Positions 1-7,779 of a DNA stretch of 64,000 nucleotides are shown here, in pieces; position 1 is the stretch's first letter, and each line of letters opens with the position of its first letter. Below the pieces are notes generated by a model. That model worked only from the letters and a program-made list of their open reading frames with translations. It had not been told where the DNA came from and ran no database searches. The stretch is from assembly GCA_900539945.1 (NCBI GenBank), contig UQDV01000001.1, positions 1 through 64,000 of the forward strand. Direction: 5' to 3'. The stretch comes from an uncultured Faecalibacterium sp. Lineage in GTDB: Bacteria; Bacillota; Clostridia; Oscillospirales; Ruminococcaceae. Made by a program: the position numbers and the translations under genes.

Positions 1-1
1 G

Positions 2-376
2 GCGCTGGCCCTGAGCGGGGAACCGGATGCCGTGAGCGGTGCGCTGGCGTTGAGCCTGGGCATCGGGCTGCAGAACATCCCGGAAGGGGCCGCCGTCAGC
101 CTGCCGCTGGCGCACAGCGGACGCACCCGCCTGCAGGCGTTCGGGGCCGGGGCGGCATCCGGTCTGGTGGAGCCGCTGGGCGCGTTGGCGGCATTCGCAT
201 TGGCCGGGTGGGTGCAGGCGGCACTGCCCTGGCTCATGAGTGCGGCGGCGGGCTGCATGGTGTGCGTGACGGCGCAGGAGATGATCCCGGAGGCCGTGGA
301 GCAGGACGAACCCGCCGGGGTGGTGAGCATCGTGCTGGGGTTTGCCCTGATGATGGCGCTGGACGTGGCACTGTAA
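2..376 (+). CDS. ZIP family metal transporter, C-terminal part (cut by window start)
   Basis: The reading frame is open from base 2, so the gene begins outside the window. The visible 124 residues contain the ZIP-family core motif (IGLQNIPEGAAVSLPL), where the His-x-x-x-Glu type metal site of transmembrane helix IV lies; here the first His is Gln while Pro-Glu-Gly is kept. Two more hydrophobic segments follow, with QEMIPEA typical of helix V. ZIP proteins move zinc, iron or other divalent cations into the cytoplasm across the membrane. A terminator follows about 110 bases downstream. The family call is firm; the metal is unknown. Confidence 0.85.
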   Translation, partial: ALALSGEPDAVSGALALSLGIGLQNIPEGAAVSLPLAHSGRTRLQAFGAGAASGLVEPLGALAAFALAGWVQAALPWLMSAAAGCMVCVTAQEMIPEAVEQDEPAGVVSIVLGFALMMALDVAL

Positions 377-484
377 AAAAGTCATACCGTAACAAAATTC
401 AGTCTGCCGGGCACAGAGCTGAAATGCTCGCAACGGGAACCGGGAGCTCTTGCACGGCCGTGAACGAATAACAGAAAAGCAGAA

Positions 485-522
485 GAGCCCGCTTCCGGAT
501 AAAACGGAAACGGGCCCTTTTT
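485..522. terminator. bidirectional intrinsic terminator between ZIP gene and mscS-like gene
   Basis: GCCCG-x-TTCCG pairs with CGGAA-x-CGGGC around a short A-rich loop and is followed by TTTTT on the plus strand. It sits between two convergent genes and can serve both. Confidence 0.8.
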
Positions 523-536
523 GCGCGTGGATGCGC

Positions 537-1619
537 TCAGTTCTTTTCGATGTAGACGCTGGTGGAGGGAAAGGCAAAATCCACGCCGTCAGCCTGCATG
601 ATGTCCATGATGTTCAGGTTCAGGTCGTTCTGCATCTGCAGAAACTCGGCGTAGACGTTGGTCAGCAGGTAGGCCGAGATCAGGATGTTGATGCTGGAAT
701 CTCCGAAGTTGGCCAGCTGCACGATGTTGGTGCCGCGGTTGGTGAGGGGGCTTGCATCCAGCATGGCCTGCAGGTCCTGCATCAGCTTTTCCAGCTGCGG
801 GCGGGTGGTGCTGTAGGTGACACCCAGCGTGAATTTGTAGGGGCGCATGGTGCGCAGGGCGGCGTTCTGCACGGTGGCAGAGCAGATCTTGCTGTTGGTG
901 ATCACATTGACGGTTTTGTCCGGCGAGCGGATGCGGGTGGAGCGGAAGTTGATGTCGATCACTTCGCCTTCCACATCGCCCACGGTGATCCAGTCGCCCA
1001 CCGAGAAGGGTTTGTCCAGCAGGATGACGATGCCGCTGAACAGGTTGCTGGCGCTTTCCTGCGCCGCCAGCGAGATGGTCAGGCCGATGAGACCGGCACC
1101 GGCAACGATGCTGCCGATGGGGAAGCCCACCTCCTGCGCACCGGCGGCCACGCCCACTGCAATGACCAGTACCTTGTAGGTGGTGTTCAGCAGGGAGAGC
1201 AGGGTCTTGTTGGAGCGGATCTCCGGGCTGCAGGAGGCCAGCACCAGATCGGCCAGCTCAGAAGCTGCATACAGGCCCTCGCACACTAACAGGGTCATGA
1301 CCAGCTGGAATGCCATCAGGAACAGCTTGCGCACACCGGGAATGGCCCACGGCAGGCTGGACGCGGCCAGATAGATGCCCACCACCATGCACATGCGCTG
1401 CACCGGAACCGCAAAGCTGCGCAGCAGGATGGGCGTACCGGTGAAATGCCAGCTGCGTGCCTCCAGGGCGGGGAAGCCCTTGTGGGTCAGCCAGCGGCGC
1501 ACGAGCCATGCCGCAAGCAGAATGAGCAGAGCGCACACGGCCCGGGCAGCAAAGGCGGGCCAGCCCTCCAGCAGCACCGAGCCGAGCTCAAAGGAAAGAT
1601 CACGGATCGAGAAAATCAT
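537..1619 (-). CDS. MscS family mechanosensitive ion channel
   Basis: A 360-residue membrane protein. Four hydrophobic helices in the first half precede the MscS signature: a Gly/Ala-rich pore helix (AGLIGLTISLAAQESASN), then the beta domain with GDWITVGDVEGEVIDINFRST. MscS channels open under membrane tension and release solutes during osmotic downshock. The start has a good Shine-Dalgarno site (GGAGG) 6-7 bases upstream. The C-terminal domain is of normal size for small MscS proteins. The gene stands alone, convergent with the ZIP gene and divergent from the ribU leader. Confidence 0.92.
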   Translation of the reverse strand: MIFSIRDLSFELGSVLLEGWPAFAARAVCALLILLAAWLVRRWLTHKGFPALEARSWHFTGTPILLRSFAVPVQRMCMVVGIYLAASSLPWAIPGVRKLFLMAFQLVMTLLVCEGLYAASELADLVLASCSPEIRSNKTLLSLLNTTYKVLVIAVGVAAGAQEVGFPIGSIVAGAGLIGLTISLAAQESASNLFSGIVILLDKPFSVGDWITVGDVEGEVIDINFRSTRIRSPDKTVNVITNSKICSATVQNAALRTMRPYKFTLGVTYSTTRPQLEKLMQDLQAMLDASPLTNRGTNIVQLANFGDSSINILISAYLLTNVYAEFLQMQNDLNLNIMDIMQADGVDFAFPSTSVYIEKN

Positions 1620-1756
1620 ACAAAACCTCCGGTATTTTTACACAATGAGACTATGATAACATATTTGTGCGATGCGGGCAAGCGCGTCGAGCGTGCAGGG
1701 AACACTGCCTAAAAGAATGACTTTAACAAAAGATGCACAAATCGTGTGCTGCCCTC
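1620..1756. other. divergent intergenic region upstream of mscS-like gene and ribU leader
   Basis: Together with the riboswitch leader this is a 443-base stretch without a gene. On the minus strand a TATCAT box preceded by TG near base 1655 may be an extended -10 for the MscS gene. I see nothing else. Confidence 0.35.
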
Positions 1757-1785
1757 TTGACAAGACCGGTCTGTCACGCTATACT
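1757..1785 (+). promoter_or_regulatory. sigma-A promoter of the ribU riboswitch leader
   Basis: TTGACA at 1757-1762 and TATACT at 1780-1785 are separated by exactly 17 bases, just upstream of the FMN aptamer. Confidence 0.9.
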
Positions 1786-1800
1786 TTGTGCCAGAAAGTT

Positions 1801-1912
1801 CGTTTCAGGGCGGGGTGCGATTCCCCACTGGCGGTAAAGTCCGCGACCACCCGCAAGGGTGCTGACCCGGTGCAACTCCGGGACCAACGGTATAGTCCGG
1901 ATGCAAGAAACG
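1801..1912 (+). ncRNA. FMN riboswitch (RFN element)
   Basis: The conserved RFN blocks are present in order: CAGGGCGGGGTGCGATTCCC, ACTGGCGGTAAAGTCCGCGA, a variable arm, GACCCGGTGCAACTCCGGG, and CAACGGTATAGTCCGGATG. The closing P1 helix is CGTTTC (1801-1806) with GAAACG (1907-1912). FMN binding normally switches off downstream riboflavin synthesis or uptake genes; here the target is the riboflavin transporter ribU. The terminator just downstream implies transcriptional control. Confidence 0.95.
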
Positions 1913-1933
1913 GCAGACAACGTTTGTGTCTAC

Positions 1934-1972
1934 GCGCCCTGTTGCAGTTTTTTGTTGCAGCAGGGCGCTTTT
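1934..1972 (+). terminator. riboswitch expression-platform terminator
   Basis: A 13-14 base-pair stem (GCGCCCTGTTGCA with TGCAGCAGGGCGC) is followed by TTTT. It lies 21 bases after the FMN aptamer and about 95 bases before ribU, as expected for an attenuating terminator formed in the FMN-bound state. Confidence 0.88.
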
Positions 1973-2062
1973 CTGTTTGTCTTACCCGTTCCGAGTTCCA
2001 TGCGAAAAGGGCTTTCCAATCAATTTTTTAAACGGGGCGAACCCCGGGGGAGGACAAAACCT

Positions 2063-2662
2063 ATGCGAAAGAATACGACCCACAACCTGACCGTTGCCGC
2101 CATGCTCAGCGCGGTGGCCTTTATCCTGATGTTCATCGAGTTTCCCATCCCGATGCTCATTCCCAGTTTTGTCAAGATGGACTTTTCCGACCTGCCGGCC
2201 CTGCTGGGTGCCTTTGCACTGGGCCCCGTGTACGGCGTAGCGATCAGCTTCATGAAGAACCTGCTCCACATCGTCATCAAGGGCACCTCCACCGCTTGTG
2301 TGGGCGAGCTGTGCAACTTCATGCTGGGCGCGGTGTTCTCGGCGGTGGCGGGCTTCATCTACAAGCACCGCAAGAGCCGCAAAACGGCCATCCTTGGTGC
2401 CCTTGCCGGTGCCGCAGCCATGGCGGTGTTCAGTGTGCCGTCCAACTACTTCATCACTTACCCGGCCTATGTGGAGTTCTACCACATGCCGCTGGAAGCC
2501 ATTCTTGGCATGTACCAGGCCATTCTGCCTTCGGCCAACAGCCTGATCAAGTGCCTGGTCATCTTCAACATGCCCTTCACGCTGGTCAAGGGCCTGCTGG
2601 ATGCCGTGCTCTGCATGCTGATCTACAAGCCGCTGTCTCCCATCCTGCACGGCCGCAAGTAA
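2063..2662 (+). CDS. ribU: riboflavin ECF transporter, substrate-binding S component
   Basis: A protein of 199 residues with about six membrane helices, matching the size of RibU. It imports riboflavin with the shared ECF energy-coupling module (EcfA/A'/T), which is not encoded here. Family features include the N-terminal segment ending in LIPSFVKMDFSDLPALLGAFALGP and the following helix GVAISFMKNLLHIVIKGT. The ATG at 2063 was chosen because GGGGGAGG lies 8-10 bases upstream and the hydrophobic domain begins right after it; the frame is open further upstream only through the riboswitch. FMN-riboswitch control supports the assignment. Confidence 0.93.
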   Translation: MRKNTTHNLTVAAMLSAVAFILMFIEFPIPMLIPSFVKMDFSDLPALLGAFALGPVYGVAISFMKNLLHIVIKGTSTACVGELCNFMLGAVFSAVAGFIYKHRKSRKTAILGALAGAAAMAVFSVPSNYFITYPAYVEFYHMPLEAILGMYQAILPSANSLIKCLVIFNMPFTLVKGLLDAVLCMLIYKPLSPILHGRK

Positions 2663-2770
2663 TTTTTGCTTTTCTCTTTTCTCTTTTCTTTCTTCTTTTC
2701 TTCTCAATCAAACAGCAACTCCCCGGCTGGGACTGCCCAATTGCAGCGGTCCCGGCCGGGGAGCTGTTTT
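2663..2770. terminator. pyrimidine tract and bidirectional terminator between ribU and MATE gene
   Basis: After the ribU stop comes a run of about 40 almost pure pyrimidines (2664-2705). Then a strong hairpin follows: CTCCCCGGC at 2719-2727 pairs with GCCGGGGAG at 2755-2763, with T4 on the plus side. The two flanking genes converge here. Confidence 0.75.
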
Positions 2771-2788
2771 ATAATGGAAAAGAATCTA

Positions 2789-4207
2789 TCAGGCCAGTGC
2801 GCCCTTGTCCAGCCATTTGCCGCGGGCCAGCCGGAGCAGGAACAGGGCACCGCGGGTGCACAGCTCGGCGCACATAGCAAACCACACGCCCACAAGCCCG
2901 AAGCGGGGAGCCAGCAGCACGGCCAGCGTGAGCCGGATGCCCCACATGCTCACAAGGTTCAGCACAAAGCAGCCGGTGCTGTCACCGGCACCCTGCATGG
3001 CACCGCTGGCCACGATGCTGGCCCCGAACATCGGCTCGGCAAAGGCTTCGATGCGCAGCACCTGCGCACCCAGCGCAATGACGGCGGCGTCGGCGGTGAA
3101 GATGCCCATCAGGGCCGGAGCAAACACATACAGGCCCACGCCGGTCAGCGCCATGATGGCCATGCCCATACCGGTGCACAGCCAGGCAATGCGTTTGGCC
3201 ATATCCCGCCGGTGGGCGCCCACGGCCTGGCCTACCATGGCAAGGGAGGCGTCCTGGACGCCGTAGCCTGCCATGTAACACAGGCTTTCGGCGCTCACGC
3301 CCAGGCTGTTGGCCGCAATGGCGGTGGTGCCCAGCCCGGACACGATGCGGATCAGCAGCACCTGAGCAGAGGAAAGGGCGGCTCGCTCTGCAGAAAGGGG
3401 CGCACCCACCCGCCACAAATTCCGCAGGCAGGACCGGGTGATCTTCCAGGAGCCGGGCTTGCGGATGCACAAAGGGCCCTCTCGCAGCAGCAAAAAGCCC
3501 AGGGCGCACAAGCCGCCAATGGCCGTAGCCAGGGCGGTGCCCAAAGCAGCTCCCGGCACCCCCCATCCGGCACCCCATACCGTAAAGGAGCGTCCGGCCA
3601 CCACCATGGTACGGGTGGGGTTGATCAAAAAGAAATTGAAAACGATGTCCAGCAGGCAGGTGGCTACGCTGATAAGGCCCGGGGTCAGGGCGTCACCAGT
3701 GGAGCGCAGCATGGAGGAGTAGGTGCCTGTGGCCATGGTAAAGGGCAGGGCAGCGGACCAGATGGCAAAATAGGCCGAGGCATCCGCCTGCAGGGCCGGG
3801 TCGGCCCCCAGCCAGCCGGGCAGATACCGGCTGATGCCGATGCCGAAAGCGGCCGCTGCCAGACCGACGAACAGGTTGAACAGCATGGACTGCCGCAGCA
3901 CGCCCCGGGCATCCTCCTGCCGGTCGGCACCCAGATACTGTGCCACCTGAATGGAAAAAGACATATACAGCCCGGCCAGCATGCCGTGCAGCAGCCAGGT
4001 GCTGGAGCTGACGATGCCGATGGATGCGGTGGCCGAAGCTCCGATATGGCCCACCATGGCAGCGTCGATGTACTCCATGGCCGTGACCACGATCTGCTGC
4101 AGAATGGACGGGATGCTCAAGGTCAGCACGATCTGGGCCGTCTGCTGCAGCGGTACCTGCTCGCCCTGCCGCATTTTGGCCGAGAGTTGTTCAAGGGTAA
4201 TGGACAT
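2789..4207 (-). CDS. MATE family efflux transporter
   Basis: A protein of 472 residues with about twelve membrane helices. The N-terminal half carries the MATE pattern (SIPSILQQIVVTAMEYIDAAMVG), repeated in weaker form in the second half. MATE proteins export drugs or metabolites using Na+ or H+ gradients; the substrate cannot be told from sequence. The start ATG (4207) has AGGAGG 5-6 bases upstream, although the frame stays open further upstream. The gene is monocistronic, convergent with ribU and divergent from the mraY-like gene. Confidence 0.9.
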   Translation of the reverse strand: MSITLEQLSAKMRQGEQVPLQQTAQIVLTLSIPSILQQIVVTAMEYIDAAMVGHIGASATASIGIVSSSTWLLHGMLAGLYMSFSIQVAQYLGADRQEDARGVLRQSMLFNLFVGLAAAAFGIGISRYLPGWLGADPALQADASAYFAIWSAALPFTMATGTYSSMLRSTGDALTPGLISVATCLLDIVFNFFLINPTRTMVVAGRSFTVWGAGWGVPGAALGTALATAIGGLCALGFLLLREGPLCIRKPGSWKITRSCLRNLWRVGAPLSAERAALSSAQVLLIRIVSGLGTTAIAANSLGVSAESLCYMAGYGVQDASLAMVGQAVGAHRRDMAKRIAWLCTGMGMAIMALTGVGLYVFAPALMGIFTADAAVIALGAQVLRIEAFAEPMFGASIVASGAMQGAGDSTGCFVLNLVSMWGIRLTLAVLLAPRFGLVGVWFAMCAELCTRGALFLLRLARGKWLDKGALA

Positions 4208-4309
4208 GGATTCCTCCTTACGGGTCAGAAAAACGGATAACGAGTCCGGACACCTATTATAAAGGCGGATGGTACAAAAGTCAATCTGCTGCCTTTTTGT
4301 GCCCGGTGA

Positions 4310-4338
4310 TTGATTTTTTGGGTGCGGCGTGATACACT
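4310..4338 (+). promoter_or_regulatory. promoter of the mraY-like gene
   Basis: TTGATT (4310-4315) and TACACT (4333-4338) are 17 bases apart, about 48 bases before the start codon. Confidence 0.7.
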
Positions 4339-4385
4339 CAACAACACAAGGCATGAATTGCAAAAGAAATGAGGAGAATAGAAAT

Positions 4386-5339
4386 ATGATCGAATCTCTG
4401 GTGTCTGTCGTCGGGCAGCGCGGAGTGGATGCCGCAGCGTTTCTGCTGGCATTTGCGCTCACCGCGCTGACCGATTCGCTGTTCCACAACAAGCTTCCCC
4501 ACGACCATGGCCGTGAATTTGCCGTCAATGGCGGCCTGTCCAAGGGCAAGGCCCGCGGTTCCGGCCTGATCTTCGTGCTGTGCATCGCGCTGGTGTCGCT
4601 GGCATTCCTGCCGTTCCGGGTGGAATATGTCATCTACACCGTGCTGCTCATCGCTTCCATGCTCTCCGGCTACTTTGACGATGCCGCCGAAAAGGCCTGG
4701 AACGAGTACAAAAAAGGCATCATCGACTTTGTCATCGCCGTGGTGGCAGGTGTGACTTACCTCAACTTCAACGGCTGCGGCGTGCAGTTCCTGCAGTGGA
4801 GCTTCACCCTGCCGTATGCGGTGTACCTGCTGCTCATCGTCATCCTGATCTGGGCCAGCATCAACGTGGTCAACTGCACCGACGGTGTGGACGGCCTGTC
4901 CGCCAGTCTGGCGGTGGTGACCATCGGCACCTACCTGATCGCCTACCACGAAGAGCTGGCCGACTACAGCACCGCCGGTGTGGTGTTCATGGGTGCGCTG
5001 CTGGCTTACCTGTGGTCCAACGCAAAGCCCAGCACCCTGCTGATGGGCGATGCCGGCAGCCGCGCCATGGGTTTCTTCATCGCCATCCTGTCGCTGAAGT
5101 GCGGCCACCCCTTCGCTTTCCTGTTGGCAGCCATCGTGTTCATCGTGGACGGCAGCCTGGGCATCCTGAAGATCAGCCTGAAGCGCTTCCTGCACATCTC
5201 CATCCTCAAGAACACCCGCACCCCGCTGCACGACCATGTGCGTAAGAACAAGGGCTGGAGCGACGAGCAGGTCGTGGCCCGCTGGCTCATCCTGCAGTGC
5301 GTGGCATCGGCTCTGCTGCTGCTCGTGGTGCACGGCTGA
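4386..5339 (+). CDS. mraY: MraY-like phospho-N-acetylmuramoyl-pentapeptide transferase
   Basis: A protein of 317 residues with about ten membrane helices. It matches the MraY family: YFDDAAEK (Asp-Asp pair of the active site), NVVNCTDGVDGLSASL, LMGDAGSRAMGFF, and a C-terminal TPLHDHVRKNKGWSDEQVV in place of the usual PIHHHFE loop. MraY moves phospho-MurNAc-pentapeptide from UDP to undecaprenyl phosphate, making lipid I. The start follows GAGGAG by 8 bases. The gene is alone, not in a dcw cluster. It could be the only MraY or a paralogue; the altered HHH loop (HDH) is worth noting. Confidence 0.85.
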   Translation: MIESLVSVVGQRGVDAAAFLLAFALTALTDSLFHNKLPHDHGREFAVNGGLSKGKARGSGLIFVLCIALVSLAFLPFRVEYVIYTVLLIASMLSGYFDDAAEKAWNEYKKGIIDFVIAVVAGVTYLNFNGCGVQFLQWSFTLPYAVYLLLIVILIWASINVVNCTDGVDGLSASLAVVTIGTYLIAYHEELADYSTAGVVFMGALLAYLWSNAKPSTLLMGDAGSRAMGFFIAILSLKCGHPFAFLLAAIVFIVDGSLGILKISLKRFLHISILKNTRTPLHDHVRKNKGWSDEQVVARWLILQCVASALLLLVVHG

Positions 5340-5361
5340 TAAACCATCATAAAAACAAAAG

Positions 5362-5403
5362 CAGCGCCTGACGGAAATTTCAAACCGTCAGGCGCTGTTT
5401 TTG
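5362..5403. terminator. bidirectional terminator between mraY and folD
   Basis: CAGCGCCTGACGG (5362-5374) pairs with CCGTCAGGCGCTG (5385-5397), with T6 on the plus side and an A-rich flank on the other. It separates convergent genes. Confidence 0.9.
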
Positions 5404-5419
5404 CATCCGAAAATTGTTG

Positions 5420-6274
5420 TTACAGCCCGGCCTTTTTGGCGGCAGCCTGCACCACATGGCCCACCAGCACCGAAGTGGTCACGGTGCCCACACCGCCCGG
5501 CACGGGGGTGATAGCATCCACGACAGGCTCCGCCTCGGCAAAGCGCACGTCACCGCACAGCTTGCCCTCGTCGTTCAGATGGATGCCCACATCCACCACG
5601 GTCTGGCCGGGACGCAGGCAGTCAGCACCCACAGCGCCCATCCGGCCCATGGCCACCACGACCACATCCGCCTCTTGGCAGATCTGGGGCAGGTCCTGGG
5701 TGCGGGAGTTGCAGATGGTCACGGTGGCATTTTCCCGGTCCAGCATCATGGCGGCGGGCTTGCCCACTACCAGGCTGCGGCCTACCACCACGGCGCGTTT
5801 GCCGGAGAGGGGAACATTGTAGTGCTTCAAAATCTCCAGGCAGGCCTGTGCGGTGCAGGGAGTGTAACCCAGATCGGTGTTGGTGAACACACCGGCTAGG
5901 GAACCGTCGGTGATGCCGTCGATGTCTTTTTCCGGAGCCAGTGCGGCACGCACGGTGCGGTCATCAAACTGCTTGGGCAGCGGGCGGAACAGCAGACAGC
6001 CGTGGATGGCATCGTCGGCGTTGATCTCTGCGATGACCTTCAGCAGGTCGTCCTGTGCTGCGTCGGCGGGGAGCAGATACTGTTTCACTTCCACGCCCAC
6101 CTTGCCGCAGCGGGTCATCACGCCGCGCTCATAGGAAAGATCGTCCTCGCGTGCACCCACGCGCACCACGGCCAGCGTGGGCACGATGCCCTTTGTCTTG
6201 AGCTGTTCACACAGAGCAGCGTTGCGTTCGTTCATGGCGGCCACCACGGGTGCGCCCTTCAGGATGTTTGCCAT
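5420..6274 (-). CDS. folD: FolD-type methylene-THF dehydrogenase lacking cyclohydrolase residues
   Basis: A protein of 284 residues, the usual FolD length, with both FolD domains. The C-terminal half has the NADP-binding region (GRSLVVGKPAAMMLL-like) and ITPVPGGVGTVTTSVL. In the N-terminal half the catalytic Tyr is kept (Tyr48 in LSYERGV), but the Lys four residues later, essential for cyclohydrolase chemistry in bifunctional FolD, is Val52. The VQLPLP motif, whose Gln pairs with that Lys, reads LFRPLP. The Asp of KDIDG is present. I therefore expect NAD(P)-dependent 5,10-methylene-THF dehydrogenase activity only. The gene is downstream of an FchA-type cyclohydrolase in the same operon. Confidence 0.9.
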   Translation of the reverse strand: MANILKGAPVVAAMNERNAALCEQLKTKGIVPTLAVVRVGAREDDLSYERGVMTRCGKVGVEVKQYLLPADAAQDDLLKVIAEINADDAIHGCLLFRPLPKQFDDRTVRAALAPEKDIDGITDGSLAGVFTNTDLGYTPCTAQACLEILKHYNVPLSGKRAVVVGRSLVVGKPAAMMLDRENATVTICNSRTQDLPQICQEADVVVVAMGRMGAVGADCLRPGQTVVDVGIHLNDEGKLCGDVRFAEAEPVVDAITPVPGGVGTVTTSVLVGHVVQAAAKKAGL

Positions 6275-6343
6275 TTTGTATTCCTCTCATTTCAGGTAAT
6301 GCGGTATGGCGTGTGGGGAGCTTTCTCCCCGCCCACCGTCGGG

Positions 6344-6976
6344 TCAGATACGCAGTTGCTTTGTGACCTGCGTAAACACGGCGTCCGCCTTCGGGACATA
6401 CTCGCTCAGCAGGGCGTCGGCCTGCGCATCCAGTGCGGCGGCATGGGTTTTGTCGGTCATCAGCTTTGTGTTGATGAACACGTTCAGGCTGGCGGCCTGC
6501 AGGGCAGCCTTGCACAGTGCGGCGGCGCAGCCTGCATCGGACACGGCCAGCGCGCTGCCCTTGGCGGCATATTCTTCCACAAGTGCAATGCCTTCGGCGC
6601 ACTTGCCCATGATCTCCAGCGGCACGGCACAGGCAGCATCCAGTGCGGTTTCCAGCACAGCGGCCTTATGGGCGGCCTGTTCCGGAGTGTCCTTGGGCAG
6701 GCCATAGGCGGCGGCCAGCGGCGCAAAGGCTTCGGCATCCGCCTGCACCAGTGCTTCCAGCTCCGCGCGCAGGGCACCGGCCCGCTCGTTCAGGGTCAGA
6801 AGGTCCGCTTCCACGGCGGCATACTTCTTTTTGCCCACCGTCAGGCAGCCCACCATGTTGCCCAGTGCCACACCGGCGGCACCCACCAGTGCCGCGGTAC
6901 CGCCGCCGCCCGGTGTGGGTGCTTTGCTGGCCAGTTCTGCCAGGAACCGGCTGCAGCTTTCGTTCATCATGTCCAT
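6344..6976 (-). CDS. fchA: FchA-like methenyl-THF cyclohydrolase (cyclodeaminase/cyclohydrolase family)
   Basis: A 210-residue helical protein of the formiminotransferase-cyclodeaminase/FchA family. It begins with the hallmark glycine loop APTPGGGGTAALVGA, followed by ALGNMV and later AVSDAGCAAALCKAALQAASLNVFIN. FchA hydrolyses 5,10-methenyl-THF to 10-formyl-THF; the related cyclodeaminase releases ammonia from formimino-THF. With no histidine-degradation genes nearby and a FolD lacking cyclohydrolase residues immediately downstream, the cyclohydrolase role is the better reading. Its start overlaps the end of the upstream cyclo-ligase gene by about 10 bases, so the two are translationally coupled. 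Confidence 0.85.
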   Translation of the reverse strand: MDMMNESCSRFLAELASKAPTPGGGGTAALVGAAGVALGNMVGCLTVGKKKYAAVEADLLTLNERAGALRAELEALVQADAEAFAPLAAAYGLPKDTPEQAAHKAAVLETALDAACAVPLEIMGKCAEGIALVEEYAAKGSALAVSDAGCAAALCKAALQAASLNVFINTKLMTDKTHAAALDAQADALLSEYVPKADAVFTQVTKQLRI

Positions 6977-7539
6977 GTGTACAAACCCCTCTCTGTCACA
7001 AACGCGTCCAGCCGCTGGTCGTGCTCATCCACGGCAGCGTGTGCAACGCGCTGAACTTCCAATGCAATGCCGATCTTTGCCGCTTTTGTGCAGCGGGGCA
7101 GGTAGCGGTCGTAGTAGCCTTTGCCCATGCCCACCCGGAAGCAGTCTGCATCAAAGGCAGTGCAGGGCACCAGCACCAGATCCAGCTGTTCCGGTTCCAG
7201 CAGCACCGACCGTTCCAGTACCGGCGTGCGGATGCCGTACAGCCCTGTCTCCCAGCCGTCCGGGCCGGGCACGGCGGCGGTGAGGGAGCAGTTTTCTCCG
7301 CACACCGGGTAGGCCAGCACCTTGCCCCGGCGGGCCGCTTCGGCGGCAAACCCGGCAAGGCTTGCTTCACCCCCAAAGGCCGCATACAGCAGGATGGTCT
7401 GAGCATTCTGCACGGCGTCCAGCTGCCACAGCCGGGCACACAACGCCGCGTTGGCGGCGGCCCGCTGCTCCGGCGAAAGGGCCCGGCGGGCCGCTTTGCC
7501 GGATGTGCGCTGGGCCTGCTTTTCCTCGGCGATGTCCAC
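6967..7539 (-). CDS. 5-formyltetrahydrofolate cyclo-ligase
   Basis: A protein of about 190 residues of the 5-FCL family. This ATP-dependent enzyme turns the dead-end storage form 5-formyl-THF into 5,10-methenyl-THF. The glycine-rich site GMGKGYYDRYLPR and DLVLVPCTAFD are clear family marks, and the N-terminal Lys/Arg segment (SGKAARRALSPEQR) fits. The GTG at 7539 is preferred because GAGG lies 6 bases upstream; a GTG three codons earlier overlaps that site. It is the first gene of the cyclo-ligase-fchA-folD operon and feeds FchA its substrate. GlyA, divergent from it, is a known source of 5-formyl-THF. Confidence 0.9.
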   Translation of the reverse strand: MDIAEEKQAQRTSGKAARRALSPEQRAAANAALCARLWQLDAVQNAQTILLYAAFGGEASLAGFAAEAARRGKVLAYPVCGENCSLTAAVPGPDGWETGLYGIRTPVLERSVLLEPEQLDLVLVPCTAFDADCFRVGMGKGYYDRYLPRCTKAAKIGIALEVQRVAHAAVDEHDQRLDAFVTERGLYTWT

Positions 7540-7664
7540 ACAAAACACCTCGTTTCATCTGTGATCGTGGAAAGCTGAAAAATCCACAAAATCGACAATG
7601 CATTTTTATACAAATATAATAAACACTTCAGTCCAAAAAAGCAAGCCTTTTGGCGAAAAGAGGA

Positions 7665-7693
7665 TTGAAGGTTTTGCAGCTTTCTGCTATGAT
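7665..7693 (+). promoter_or_regulatory. glyA promoter
   Basis: TTGAAG (7665-7670) and TATGAT (7688-7693) are 17 bases apart. This leaves an 80-base untranslated leader without a recognisable riboswitch. Confidence 0.75.
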
Positions 7694-7779
7694 AATACAA
7701 AGCAATGCGGCCCAGTGTGCAGGAGCCGGGTGCTTGAACAAGACGTCGATCTGTCTGTATCAAGAGAGGGGTAACTGAA

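Noticed and set aside
450..1289. Long open frame opposite the MscS gene
   Set aside because: It runs antisense to a well-supported membrane protein gene and has the His/Gln/Gly-rich look of a reversed GC-rich coding strand.
2664..2705. Pyrimidine tract after ribU as a special element
   Set aside because: It is adjacent to a normal terminator between convergent genes and is most simply low-complexity spacer.
7694..7779. Possible THF or glycine riboswitch before glyA
   Set aside because: The 80-base leader lacks the conserved blocks of either riboswitch.
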